In this document: positions 39,001-50,000 of the stretch, in pieces
Layout of the letters: each line of letters opens with the position of its first letter
How positions within the stretch are numbered: the first letter of the stretch is position 1
Assembly (NCBI GenBank): GCA_037903355.1
Contig: JBAJFE010000014.1
Span: 4,092,001-4,156,000, forward strand
Length of the DNA stretch: 64,000 nucleotides
Direction: 5' to 3'
Source: Trichuris trichiura
Taxonomy: Eukaryota; Nematoda; Enoplea; Trichinellida; Trichuridae
Translations under genes and position numbers: made by a program
Notes under the pieces: generated by a model
Told to the model about the DNA's origin: nothing
The model's database searches: none
What the model saw: the letters and a program-made list of their open reading frames with translations, nothing else

Positions 39001-40049
39001 TTGAAACGAAAAGGCTGGCACCCATTTGCAACTTTATTTTAAAAATTCATAGCTGTTTTAGGAGATGTCAGTGATCGCGTATTTACCGTCACTGTGAGTA
39101 AAATCCCACGCATAAAGTTCGATAAGTCTATCCTACCATTCCTGTTGAACAGTGATTCTCCTCAAAGGGCGATGGAAGCTATGACTCACCTTATTCCTCT
39201 GGAAGGAAAACCGCATGGGAGAAGTCCTCTGAAGAATATTAAAAAGAGAAAAAAAACGTAACGGGACACTAGCGAGCGAAGGGTTGAGGAACTGAACTGT
39301 AGAAAGAAATTGAAAGGAGACTTTCAATCCTGTTTCTGTGTGGCCGGTATAATGATTTATTTTCCTAAAGGATGGTTCTTTAGGGATCAGTAAAAAGGCG
39401 CAGTTTGAAGGTTTGAAGACAAAGGCGCTACTGAGTAAGACAGATGCCACATTGTTCCTCAGCTGCATTCATTCATTAACATTGGAGAGCATTTGAGACA
39501 GGAACTCTTCCGTTATCATGGCCACTTAATAAAAGACGCGACATATCAGAAACGTTAGGCAGATTCCCCTATCAACACTGTTGCAGACGGCGACTAGGCT
39601 CAAGTTAAATACCGAGATGACCTATAATACATGTCCCCGACGTTGCAACGTGTCTTTGTCTCCGTCTGAGAAGCAAAGACATGTTCATTGTCACAGCTCC
39701 AGTTATGCACTCAGTGAATAATACTTAAAATCCATAAATTGCGTAATTAATCTCACTCTAAAGTACATTCTTGAATTGCGGAACCACTTCGCGCCTTGAA
39801 TCTTACCATGCTGATTAATTAGGCGAAGCGGGGCTGAAAGTGGGCGCAGTTTGTGACATTGCGCACTAGTTTTAGGCAACGTTACATTTTGGATCGGACC
39901 GAAGACGCCCACGCAAGATATTGACAGAGATCTCAAACCTTCTGCTAATGGCATGTACTTGAAACCACGAGTGATGGCAATGTCGGCGAAACCGTACAGA
40001 AGAGCGGAGGTTTGATTATTTCAGTAGTGTGTTCAGTTTTCGTCATTAG
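36032..40049. other. Intergenic or 5' part of the DM13 gene
   Basis: Open frames at 36724-36954, 37312-37581 and 37900-38193 (+) are not recognisable. One stretch deserves note: after an acceptor-like CTTACAG (38084) one frame runs QTVQGIEIFVLGENVQLQG and then VWDYNGTSDF, which resembles the opening half of a DM13 domain. That half is missing from the gene starting at 40050, so this could be one of its upstream exons. The connecting splice sites could not be settled. Confidence 0.35.
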
Positions 40050-41310
40050 GTCAAGACAATTAACACTCCAGTTGTCAGTAAGGGAGCATCAAATGAATAC
40101 ATAAAAATCAATTTGAAGGTGAAAATGGCGAAGGCACCAACTGACCCAGCGAAGATTGTTTATGATGAAATCATGAAGTACGCAAAGAACGGAAACCAAA
40201 ACAACGAACTAGACTGGTTCCCTTTGGATGATAATCGTGAGAGCGAAACTTCCAAAAGCGGTAAGCAAATAGCGCGTTTGTATAATGTTTCAGCATCCAT
40301 GAAATTTCTCGACACAAATTTGGTCAATCCTTTCGTAAAATACTTTTCTGCACCACTGCTCATTATAAATACGTAGTTTAACTTTCCAGGCGAAGAACTA
40401 GGTGATGTTAACCCAGCCGTAAAACTGCTTGTCTCAGATGGTCAAATAATTCAAGTTACTAATCCGCCGCAGCTTGTGGGATCAATGGTCAAGCAACGTG
40501 TGCAAACGTCCATCACAGTCTCGACAGGTGGAAAAAACAGACAAAAACGCTCACCGACATTAAACGATGTTTGGGAAACTATATTTAAACTAGTTGATGG
40601 TAGGAAGAACAAAGTTGTTGATAGTGAATCATCGAACGGTCCTGAACATACGCACTCGAAAGCTCTGGACTGGTACCGCGGTAATCAGCTTGTGATCTTA
40701 GACCTCCCTGAAGGCAAAACAGTGACTAATTTTTTATGGCTTGCTGTGTATGACCACGATAGACAGGTATTATTTAAACATTCAATTCTTCATGTTTTCA
40801 AATAGTGCATCTTTTAGGTGCCCGTGGCAACTGCTCTAATCCCAAGTGGGCCTTCTTTTGCCGTTCCCGAACCACAAAAATTGGCAGGTTTTAGGCCAGC
40901 TCATAAGGCATACCAAGCATATTCTGACGCCTTAGAGCTGGTTAACCACAAAATAATCAGAGTTCATAACTTTTCCTGTCCTCAGTGTCCTCCAGGTACG
41001 TGGATAATGGCTGGCAAAGGAAGTTTTCCTAATTTAACCGGTCATATCCTGCCTATATACCTTAGCAAGTTCGTTTTAGTTTCAAAGTGATTACCAATAG
41101 CTACATAATTTTCTTCGTAGCGGTACTTACGATTGTGAATACCTGCCGGCAAAAGTGACGAACGCTTTCCTAACCCTGCACCTACCTGACGCAGTGACTG
41201 TTATGGACATAACATGGATATCAGCTTACAATGTTCCTCAGAAATTTAGCTTAGGCCATGCGCATATTCTTGGGCAACATGACATACCGGCTCATCTCTC
41301 AACCAACAAC
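40050..41310 (+). CDS. DM13 (Skeletor-like) gene, internal exons only
   Basis: Four exons 40050-40260, 40390-40766, 40818-41068 and 41121-41310 join in phase. The first begins right after an acceptor (CGTCATTAG), so upstream exons exist. The last ends at a strong donor (AAC/GTAAGT), so downstream exons exist too. Encoded in order: a long Lys/Asn/Ser-rich stretch (about 180 residues, low complexity); the end of one DM13 domain (LVILDLPEGKTVTNFLWLAVYD); and a complete second one from ALELVNHKIIRVHNF through WIMAGKG to FLTLHLPDAVTVMDITWIS and LGHAHI. The hydrophilic stretch sits where a short loop is usual. I could not find the start or the C-terminal domain with confidence. Confidence 0.72.
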
Positions 41311-43671
41311 GTAAGTTGCGTTGAAGAACGTAAATTTTGTACGTTTCACGGGGAACTGATAAAATAAGTAGCACTTTTATCCCTTTCACTCTTCACTGTA
41401 GGGATAGGGCAAGGCAGGTCTCGAAATCAGGCGGTATATAAATACTTCTATGACAGTACGTAGGTAGGTGCGAGCTGAAGAAATCAGCGGCCCATCTCTG
41501 CGGGTTTCCGATCCTAGCAAGGTGTTAACCCTAAAGCCCTGCTACGTTTACTGTGACATGTAATGACCGCAGGCACCAAAGAATACGTTCGATCACCTGA
41601 AGGACATCACAATGTACATGTAAGCAGTGGACCGTTTGGAAGAGACAATGGATACATAAAACACAAATAACGGAGGAAGCTGAAGAATAAATGGTGCCCT
41701 GTTCATACAGAACTGTTTCCATTGGAACAAAGCTCATTCATCAGACCATCTGTTGCAAAGTGAACAGTGCAGGGTCAACTTCAGCAAACAGATAATAACC
41801 TCATGGATACCGTTGTGTTTAAACGAAGAGCCAGTTGATCAGAACCTTTCTTGTAGTGAAGACAACACTATATTGCTTTGAAGCTCTGCATCGTTTCCTT
41901 GTACTGTCCTGTGTTTCAGTTGTCTCTTGCTATGTTTTACATGGTTCTGAAGGAAAAAACGCTGAACAGGGCATGTATTGCACTCTTCTTAGTATGGCAT
42001 ACTGCCCTGTTACAGAACAAATTTTTGCAGGTACAACAACGATGGTAGCAGTCTTCACCGCTTACTCTCCTGCCGCTTATATAATTCCTGATTACCATGT
42101 AGATCAAGGAAGCAGAGTGTGTAACTGCTTCAGGTCAAGTCTGTGACCGCTTATCCTGATCAGAATACGATTACCAGTTCTCATCTTCACCTCTCTCTTT
42201 AGGCGCGCATTCGTATTTGTTGGAGGAAATTTACCGTGGGCATCACGTATTGCGCTCGCCATGCCTCAGGGTTGTATTTTCCAAGAGGAATGATTTAGGT
42301 CCTCCAGGGAGTGAGGCGATGGAAGGCAGGGGGCCGCGAAGGGCCGATGCAGTGCATTGGATTGCCGCAGTTTGTAGAAGAGGAAGGCCATCATCTGTTG
42401 ATGCAGTTGACCTGCTTTAGAGAAAGTCGCGGGAGAGAGAGCTTACTGTTTACTTATGCTGGTGCAATAATTCCAAGTGATTTTTATCTGTTAGCTTTCT
42501 CTCGCGTTAGCGTACCCCCGGGAAGTCTAAACTTGATTTATAAATAGTGGTGCTTTCTGTACTTCCGTACTGTTTCGAAGTCGATACGTCGTTAGCTGGA
42601 AAGGACGTTCTTACGAAAGTTTCGATCGCGTCTGTTGCATTTCTACCCAGCCACTTTCAATTACTGACGACGCAGAAGTCGAAGGCAATGAAGAACTCAA
42701 AAATTTTCAATGCAATGAACAATTAATGACAAAATTTGAAAAACGGAAACCAAGTCTTTTGGGTGCAAAAAGACATTCATTCCGAACGAGTATGGACTAT
42801 TACAGGAAACTGAAAAACACCTCTTCCCTCTTCTTATCTAGTACAAAGTGGGTTCGGTGTGACGGCGGATCCATTGTCGAAAAAAAGAAACAGGATACGG
42901 ATAGCAGGACGCGGCGACTTGCTACTGCGTGTTGTCAACGCGAAGCCGTTCGACAAAAAAATTAGTGTAGCTTCGACAGACAAAAGATTGTACTAGTACC
43001 TGCTCCAAAAATTTATTCGGTTGCTGTTTTGGCATGAAAGAAATAGATAGGGGTATCTCCACCGGGCGCATTGAATTACCGTGAGCTGTACGCGAGCAAA
43101 AATAGGCAGAGCATTAAAGTAGCCAGCAAAGAAGTATGCAACAGCTTGCTTCCTATAAGGTGATTCTTCTAAAAAGTGTCTGCCGGAAGAATGGTCGATG
43201 CAAATTCAGGTAGAATTCTCAGCCTCCTAACCGTACGCAGAGGCCATTACGTGGCCAGAACGGTTCGATCGAGGCCGTCTCAACGTAGCCCGCAGTTAGA
43301 AGGAAAACGGACCATAACATGAACAACTATGAGCGAGCTGTCTAAGTGGCGCTGGGGAGACGATGTCATACCATTGCTGCCCCAGAGGAGACATAAAACA
43401 GAGGGCAGTAAAAATTTCAATCCCCGGGAGGTGATGGTCGAGAAAAGGTCGGGAAACACTGCCATTGAATGCTATACCAGGCCAAGGTTCAGAGGGGAAT
43501 TCCTGGAAAAATCGATTACCTGAGAATGGTTTGATCCTCTTGGCGTACTGTTTTAGCACCAGTAAATCGATTAAATTGGTATCACTTTCGCAGAAATGTC
43601 TGCATCCCATTAAACGCATGTACGCAGTACACCATTTAATAGGGAGCAACTCCAAAAGTCAAAAAGCGAAA
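41311..43671. other. Region after the DM13 exons, remaining exons not resolved
   Basis: The gene at 40.0-41.3 kb must continue here or further on. Frames at 41835-42146 and 42217-42547 lie after acceptor-like sites (for example CTCTCTTTAG at about 42202), but their translations do not match a DOMON domain or the Skeletor C-terminus. Minus-strand frames at 43280-43655 are also unexplained. Confidence 0.3.
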
Positions 43672-43740
43672 GTGAGAAATAATGAAGAAATTTATTACGG
43701 ATATGTCCCGTTTGTTTTGTATATAAAAAGACTCCGGAGC

Positions 43741-43768
43741 TTTCGGGTCATTCGAGACCCGTCATCAG
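43741..43768 (-). ncRNA. Hammerhead-like core, left arm of element C
   Basis: Minus strand: CTGATGA, CGGGTC, TCGAAT, GACCCG, AAAG. Confidence 0.55.
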
Positions 43769-43802
43769 CGGTCTTAAATTGTTGATCAACAACTTAAGAC
43801 CG

Positions 43803-43830
43803 CTGATGACGGGTCTCGAATGACCCGAAA
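43803..43830 (+). ncRNA. Hammerhead-like core, right arm of element C
   Basis: Plus strand copy, identical to the left-arm core, followed by CTCCGGAGTC. Confidence 0.55.
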
Positions 43831-44422
43831 GCTCCGGAGTCTTTTTATATACAAAACAAACGGGACATACCCGTAATAAATTTCTTCATTATGAAAACAT
43901 ACTGTCCCGTACCAAGAAACCACGTTTTCAACGTGAGAAATATGCCTTTCTGAGGGTCAAGCAGATAATTATTCATCATGAAATGCTCAGGTATATCGAA
44001 AGGCAGACCGCGTAAACTAGATCAAACAGAACATACACACTAACCCGCAAAAACGTTTATGGAATTTTTTCATAAAATCGAGTTCATACTTTCACATAGA
44101 GAACGGGTTTCAGGTCACAGTGGCAAATAAGCTTAAATTTTTGAGCAGTCAGTCAGCAGCACTCTGCTGCCTCAGTTAACGATGTTTGACTACTGCTCCA
44201 CCGGGCACATGACAGGGGCATCAGTGGGACCTTTTCCAACCGCTGCACTTAGTTTTAGCGTTTTAAGTGCATGGAATGCTAACCACGTCTAATCGCTACT
44301 GTGATCAAAGTTCTTTGTAGCATTGCACACGTTGTCCATGGTTTTGTGGCCATGTATCTTTCTGTGACATCATTCCTGCATTTTTGTGTAAAATAGTTTA
44401 CGTGCGGACGTTAGATAGATTT

Positions 44423-44769
44423 AACATGTCAAACTGGCGGCCCGCAAAACTGTACTGTGCAAAATGGCTGAACGGTCATAGACAAATGTTCATCTGAAAC
44501 AGTTGTAATTCTTGCACAATGTATTTGTGCTTTTTCCATACAAGTCTATATTGCTGTTTAAAATTTAGTTCCTTTGTTAAGCTGCTTCATTACTTTGAAT
44601 TGATGAAGAGACAGTTAAACACCATGTTCGCACATTGTTTCTAAGTTCTGAATAAAAATATTCTGGAATAACTTTTATTAAATGACTTCAGTTAGATCTG
44701 TACTGCCCTCTTGAAAACTTAAATTTAACCAGTACGATCCCTCAGGAGAACTTCACTTTGACATGCCTG
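44423..44769 (+). mobile_element. hAT-like miniature element, copy 2
   Basis: Begins ACATGTCAAACTGGCGGCCC and ends CACTTTGACATGCCTG. The interior follows copy 1 (13931-14263, read in reverse) block by block, for example ATACAAGT.TATATTGC.GTTTAAAA and TTAAATGACT.CAGTTAG. It is non-coding. The flanks do not show a convincing 8-base duplication. Confidence 0.6.
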
Positions 44770-46632
44770 GCGTAGATCATACTAGGAAACGCAGTCATTC
44801 CAGCAAAAGAAACAGAAGAAATCTTCTAAAATAGAGAAAGACTTCTCAACTACACGTTTCCTGTACTTTGAATCTGTAAGGTATGAACAGCGGTTCATTC
44901 AGTTTCTTCAGACTTAAGTACATCTAAAGTCACTCCGAAAGAACATCGCTTATCCGAAACAGTTTTCATTACGTTATACTAGTGATTCTCACGGTGGGGC
45001 GTGTGCTCCATCGAAGAGGGGAGGCGTTTATGAAGTCCAGAGGGGCGTAAATCGCCAAGGGGGCCCTCAGGGCACTTTTGAGCGCATGCTCCACCTGGGT
45101 CATCTTGTTAAAATGCATAGGAAGGTAGGGTCCGCGGGTCAAGTGTTGTGTATGCTGGTTAAGAAAAGTTGCATGCTGTTGCGCCCTGCAATTCTAATTG
45201 GCTAGAAGGCAGGACTGGGACGGGTAGCCGGCTAGGAGGTGAAAACGTAGGTGCTCGGCACACTATGTGAAAATTGCGAAGCACTTGAATTATGGCGTCC
45301 CGGCTACCCTGTCCTCTCTTCCAGCTAATCAGCGCGCTTGAAGTTGGCCTGTCAGAATTGGAAGGCCCAAACGCTCAGAAACGTTCACAGGGGGGCGCTG
45401 GCGACCCTGACCTTGAGAACACTGCGTTATACAATCATGCCCAACGTTTTCGTAGCGGATGAATTCCATTGCATTAATTAGGAGGAAGACTGCGACTTTG
45501 AAGCGCTGTCTATATAGGTTATGTCGCGTGAATCTAAGCATAAGGTAATCCATTAGAACAATGTCTGGGGACTACGACACAATTTTACAGTGTTCTGCAT
45601 CGCCTGGAATGACGTGATGTTATGCGTTGTCGTGCAACAAAACGTTATGCTGGTGAAGCGTGTAATTCTGCCGCTTTTCACGCAACGTGTGCACTAATTT
45701 CATTAGCCTGAGGAATAGGCGTCAACATTAACTGTCTGACCTAGTTGCAACAACTTATGATAAAGTAAGGCTCCTCCATAAAGAAGTACGTTTTCTGCCG
45801 TGTATACTTGCCTTTCCTGTAGGCGTGACTACTTGAGCTGGTTCCATCCGATAGCCTCTTTGAGTTATCGTGGAGGGTCCATTTCTCACCACCAGTAACT
45901 ATTAGTCAAAAGGGAATTTTCTTTCTTTCTTTCTTTAACAATTCCTTGTCCCTCCTGTGACTTTGCTTCTTCGCTAATTCTGTTGACGAATATGCTACCC
46001 ATTTCCCTTACCTCTGTATCTTACTCATCGAATACGGGCGGTGACCCACGGCTCTAGGGTGTATGCCAGTTTCTACGAGTTCCTGTGCTGCTGTAGCTGC
46101 GTCTTGATCGAGCAGGGACCGCAAATTTTCTTTTTCAGTTTCTCATCAGCTCTGTGACCCGGTCAATCATGTATACCGCAATCCTCGCTGCAAGAGCACC
46201 TGTGCCACTTCTGACACGCTCCTTCTGACATGGTCTTATTACCCGTACCTCTTTTACAGAATCCTCATATCTTGTGCTGCTATCTTTCCTCGCCTAAAAA
46301 GAAAATATAGGCCACGTCTAAAACACTCTTTCCGGGCTCTTGACAAAAAGAACAATGTATTGACAACTGAGCAACAAGAGACAAACCTAATTCTTTCTCT
46401 TGAAGCAAAAGTCCAGATGAGCTACGCGCACGCAACGAAAACCGAAAAGCTTGAGCAATCATCAGACTTCTGAAGCGTAAGCATAGCCGAAGGAACTTCA
46501 ACTGACAGTTAGTAATCTGCTGAGAGTGTCATACCTCATGAAAACTTATAACCCCACGCGCGTACGGGTGAAGACTTTTAAAGCTATTCTGCATTCTTGA
46601 ACACTGGATGCTTCGTAACGGGATGAGATTTC
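44770..46632. other. Intergenic; possible hAT-type end, CTTT repeat
   Basis: AGTGATTCTCACGGTGGGGC at 44981-45000 followed by GGGG-rich sequence resembles the end of hAT-type elements (the common CAGTGGTTCTCAA type), but no right end was found. A short CTTT repeat lies at about 45920. No gene recognised. Confidence 0.35.
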
Positions 46633-46781
46633 ATGGTTTATGGTCTTCTACGGCTTTTCCCGTTTATCTGTTGTGCTTGTTTCTGTAAATTAGACGAAAC
46701 AACTGCTCTACCAACGGATGGATGAGCCGTTATTAAGAAAAAGTACAGATATCAATACACTCAACTTTTAATGTTCAGAGC

Positions 46782-46809
46782 TTTCGGAACGCTCTAGTTC
46801 CGTCGTCAG
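46782..46809 (-). ncRNA. Hammerhead-like core, left arm of element I
   Basis: Minus strand: CTGACGA, CGGAAC, loop TAGAGC, GTTCCG, AAAGCTC. Confidence 0.55.
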
Positions 46810-46874
46810 TGAGGTGGTGGAGCAATCATCAGACGATCAGCAATCATGGTGGAGGTGGTGGCTCCACCACCTCA

Positions 46875-46902
46875 CTGACGACGGAACTAGAGCGTTCCGA
46901 AA
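46875..46902 (+). ncRNA. Hammerhead-like core, right arm of element I
   Basis: Plus-strand copy of the left-arm core: CTGACGA, CGGAAC, loop, GTTCCG, AAAG. Confidence 0.55.
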
Positions 46903-47051
46903 GCTCTGAACATTAAAAGTTGAGTGTATTGATATCTGTACTTTTTCTTAATAACGGCTCATCCATCCGTTGGTAGAGCAGTTGTTTCGTCTAATTTACA
47001 GATACAAGCACAACAGATAAACGGGAAAAGCCGTAGAAGACCATAAACCAT

Positions 47052-50000
47052 ATTATGCATTATCACTAAAAGGAATTCATTTACACCGCAGCTCTTAACT
47101 CCTTTTCTTTGACGAGTTTTAAACGTTGTGACATTCATATAAGCAGGAGATGTCTTAAAAACTATTTTTCTTTCTTGCGAAATGGCCTAGCTTGCTCACT
47201 GTCATATAACAGTTCTAAAGAAAATATTGACTAATGGATACGTGGATTGGTACTAGCAAAGGCGAAGCAGTTCAGCGTAATAAACTTATCTGAAGTAGAC
47301 GTGATGTTTTGTTGACATTAATAATTTAGGAAACGACATTCTTGTAATCAGTATCGTTGTTAACTGGCTCAAAGTTGCGGAAAAATAGGAAGGCTACTTT
47401 AGATGATCGTAAAGCTATTTATTGGAACGCGCTAAAATGAACTTGTCCGGAATGTAGTATTAAAGGAGCAGCAGTGTCTAATGTGAACTTCGAAAGTTTA
47501 TTTTCCCGTTTCCTAATGGCCTGTTAACCGACGAAATTTATTGAGTGGCAGGCAGGTCTCCATGGCAACGCCATGTTAAATGGAAAATTAAAAGTTTGTC
47601 GTTAAAATCTCTAGGAGCAGACTCTGTGACTTTCACGTTTGTTCTTGTAAACGTATGTGAAACATTGTTCCTTCTGCCCTCACCGTTGGTTTTAGCAAGC
47701 CAAAATTCAAAAAATCTAGCTTTCTTCTGTCAGGGACTTTTGGCAGTTGCACTGGCAGTGTGTTCGATGGGTTAAAATTAGTGATACCTCAACAACTTTT
47801 AAACGCAGGAGATATCATACTGCATCAGATAATTATTGGGCTGCAACAGCCATTACGTACAGGATAATGCAGCCGTGTCACATCTCCTGCTTGCATTTGC
47901 TGTTTTACTTTTCTCGCTGGGTAAGTATTCGTTTGGACCTCACAGGCGGCTCTACTATGCAACGCAGACTGGCCTCATGGGTCATTAGATGGCTATTTTC
48001 CATGATGCCTTCACTGGCTTTGCCTGGAAGCAGTTGTAGGATCAATTAGCGCCAACATGATGTTCCAGCTGCCTCTTTAACCATGACGCAACAAAGTCGA
48101 TTTTGCCCCTAATTTAAAATTGCAAAAACTTCTGGCTAATAATTAATCTGCGCATTGCTAGAGCTAGCAAAATCAATGCTCAGTTCTAGCAAAGAAATTT
48201 GTATTACCAATTTTGAGAATTGTACAAACGTAGACGGGAATGTTATGCGCTGAACCCATCTGATACCTTCATAGCGCCTGTCAGGTTGACGAACAGCGCA
48301 AAATGATCTTTTGTGGTTTTTCTATTTATGGGCTAGGTTTATGCTCTGCTACATCAAGCTCAAGATTTAAACAAGGTACCCTGGTAACTTTCGATTTCGC
48401 TTTCTTATATTCTCTAATAATCAGCCTTCGGTATACCCCTTTATAGCGGCTGTGAAATGCTGAGATGAAGGTTTAATTCCAATCAATAACTTTTTTCCTG
48501 GAAAGTGAGTTGGAGTCAACAGATTACTCACAGCAATAGCAAGGTCATTTTTAGACGAAATTTATAGGGGGCTTGTCAATCAAATTAACTGTTGATTCAT
48601 TATTGCTTTTCCCTTTCGACAGCCTACCCAAACGTTCATTTCTACTGTAATGCGAATTATACCCTGGGCTGCTTGAGCTGATAGTTAGTTGCAAGAAGAT
48701 CCTAGCTTAACTAATAAGTACCACTGTTCTACCATAAGAACAACTGCTGCTCATTCATTCAGTCCCTGACCTTTAGATATCTCCACAGTGCTTACGCTGA
48801 ACAATTGCCTGTTCACATGTGAGCTCTAGCAGGTAACAAATGGTATTCAGCTGGGATGATGAAGTTATTTCTTCAAATAAGCTCTTGTCTCATTGACAGC
48901 CGATCTTCGTCATATACCATCTTCACACGTCTCGTGGGACCAGCCTTCAATATTCTGGCGACAACAACAGTTTTACTTTCTAATCAGAGCTCGAATGGGG
49001 GCTAGCGGCCGCTGAAGCTTTCTCTTTTTTAAATCAGCAATAACAGTACGCCAGCATTGATCGTTTTGTGACCTTAAAAAGGAATCTCTTTTGAAAGGAG
49101 ACGATGCTTAGCCATTGCACTTGTGAATACTGGCGATTATTCGCCTCATTTGGCCAGCTGAAATGCCATCAAGATGAAATTGATTTTTAACGTCTTCTAG
49201 GTGCCCCGTTGCTTTCTGCAAAGGAGTTGAAGTCTCTACAAGACTGGTCCGTCCTTGCGAGCAAGTTCAAGTTGCAATTCAACCGCTCCGGTGTCATTTA
49301 ATGCTTATACTGTTCTTCCCTCGTATGACTTCAATTAGTTGTTGTGGATGGAAAGAGAAATTGTTGCAAATCTGTTTGGGATAGCTAACGTCCTTCCTGC
49401 AGCATGCATTGGTCTCGGAAAAGTCATTCTCATGTAACTAACAGCAAAGCTTCATTGATCGCTCTGTTTTGGAAGAATAAAACGTTTGTTCCTCCGTGAA
49501 AGAAAGCTGTAGTATGTTGTTGTCAGCGATGACTCTTTACGTGGGACAAAGACCGCTGGGTGACGGGATAACCATCTAATAAACACAGAAAATTTAATAG
49601 GGACCAAGTGTAAAATAGACCACCTGTCTGCCTATTCGTTTAGGCGCTTCACCACCCGCAGCACGTTTATCTCAGGTCATTAACCACTCCTGATAGGCGT
49701 GATGGTCGAGCATCCTACTTGTATGGATTGCTCCCCACCGTGCACAGCAGGCTTGGCTCCGAAAGGTCTGCCAACGACGGCCACGCGTTGCCTTTCAGGG
49801 CTGCCTGGCCTAGCGGTCAGAACGAATCGCATTGTTCGCAAACGGTGCCGCCAGGCGATGGTCCAGCAGGTCTTTCCTTCGAAGGGGTAAACAAGTGCAG
49901 CTGCTTGTTCAGGGCGTAGATGGGGTTTTCTCGAAATATTCTACAATGTTCAGACCATATGCTCCTGGTCACAGAGCGCTTTAAACTGCTGCCCTTGAAT

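Larger units (their letters stand above)
43672..43942 (+). mobile_element. Fold-back element C with two facing hammerhead-like cores
   Basis: Ten-base duplication GTGAGAAATA (43672-43681 and 43933-43942). Two long arms with almost no mismatches enclose a short self-complementary centre (TTGATCAA). Each arm carries a complete core, one per strand. The right side ends in the tail ATGAAAACATACTGTCCCGT and the AAGAAACCACG block. This is the best preserved member. Confidence 0.88.
46633..47051. mobile_element. Element I: 191-base perfect-looking inverted repeat of PLE1 type
   Basis: Arms 46633-46823 and 46861-47051 appear identical and enclose a 37-base spacer rich in GGTGG and ATCAT. Each arm contains CTACCAACGGATGGATGAGC, which is also in the PLE1 ends, plus a hammerhead-like core of the PLE1 subtype (CGGAAC/GTTCCG stem). 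The outer ends differ from PLE1, so it is a separate subfamily. No duplication could be identified. Confidence 0.85.

Noticed and set aside
42217..42547. Possible DOMON or C-terminal exon of the 40 kb DM13 gene
   Set aside because: Acceptor-like site and open frames are present, but no reading frame gives convincing family similarity and the phases do not join to the exon at 41310.
43741..43860. Facing palindromes considered as bacterial-type terminators or CRISPR repeats
   Set aside because: The window is clearly eukaryotic, the arms are over 90 bases, and the copies are flanked by target duplications.
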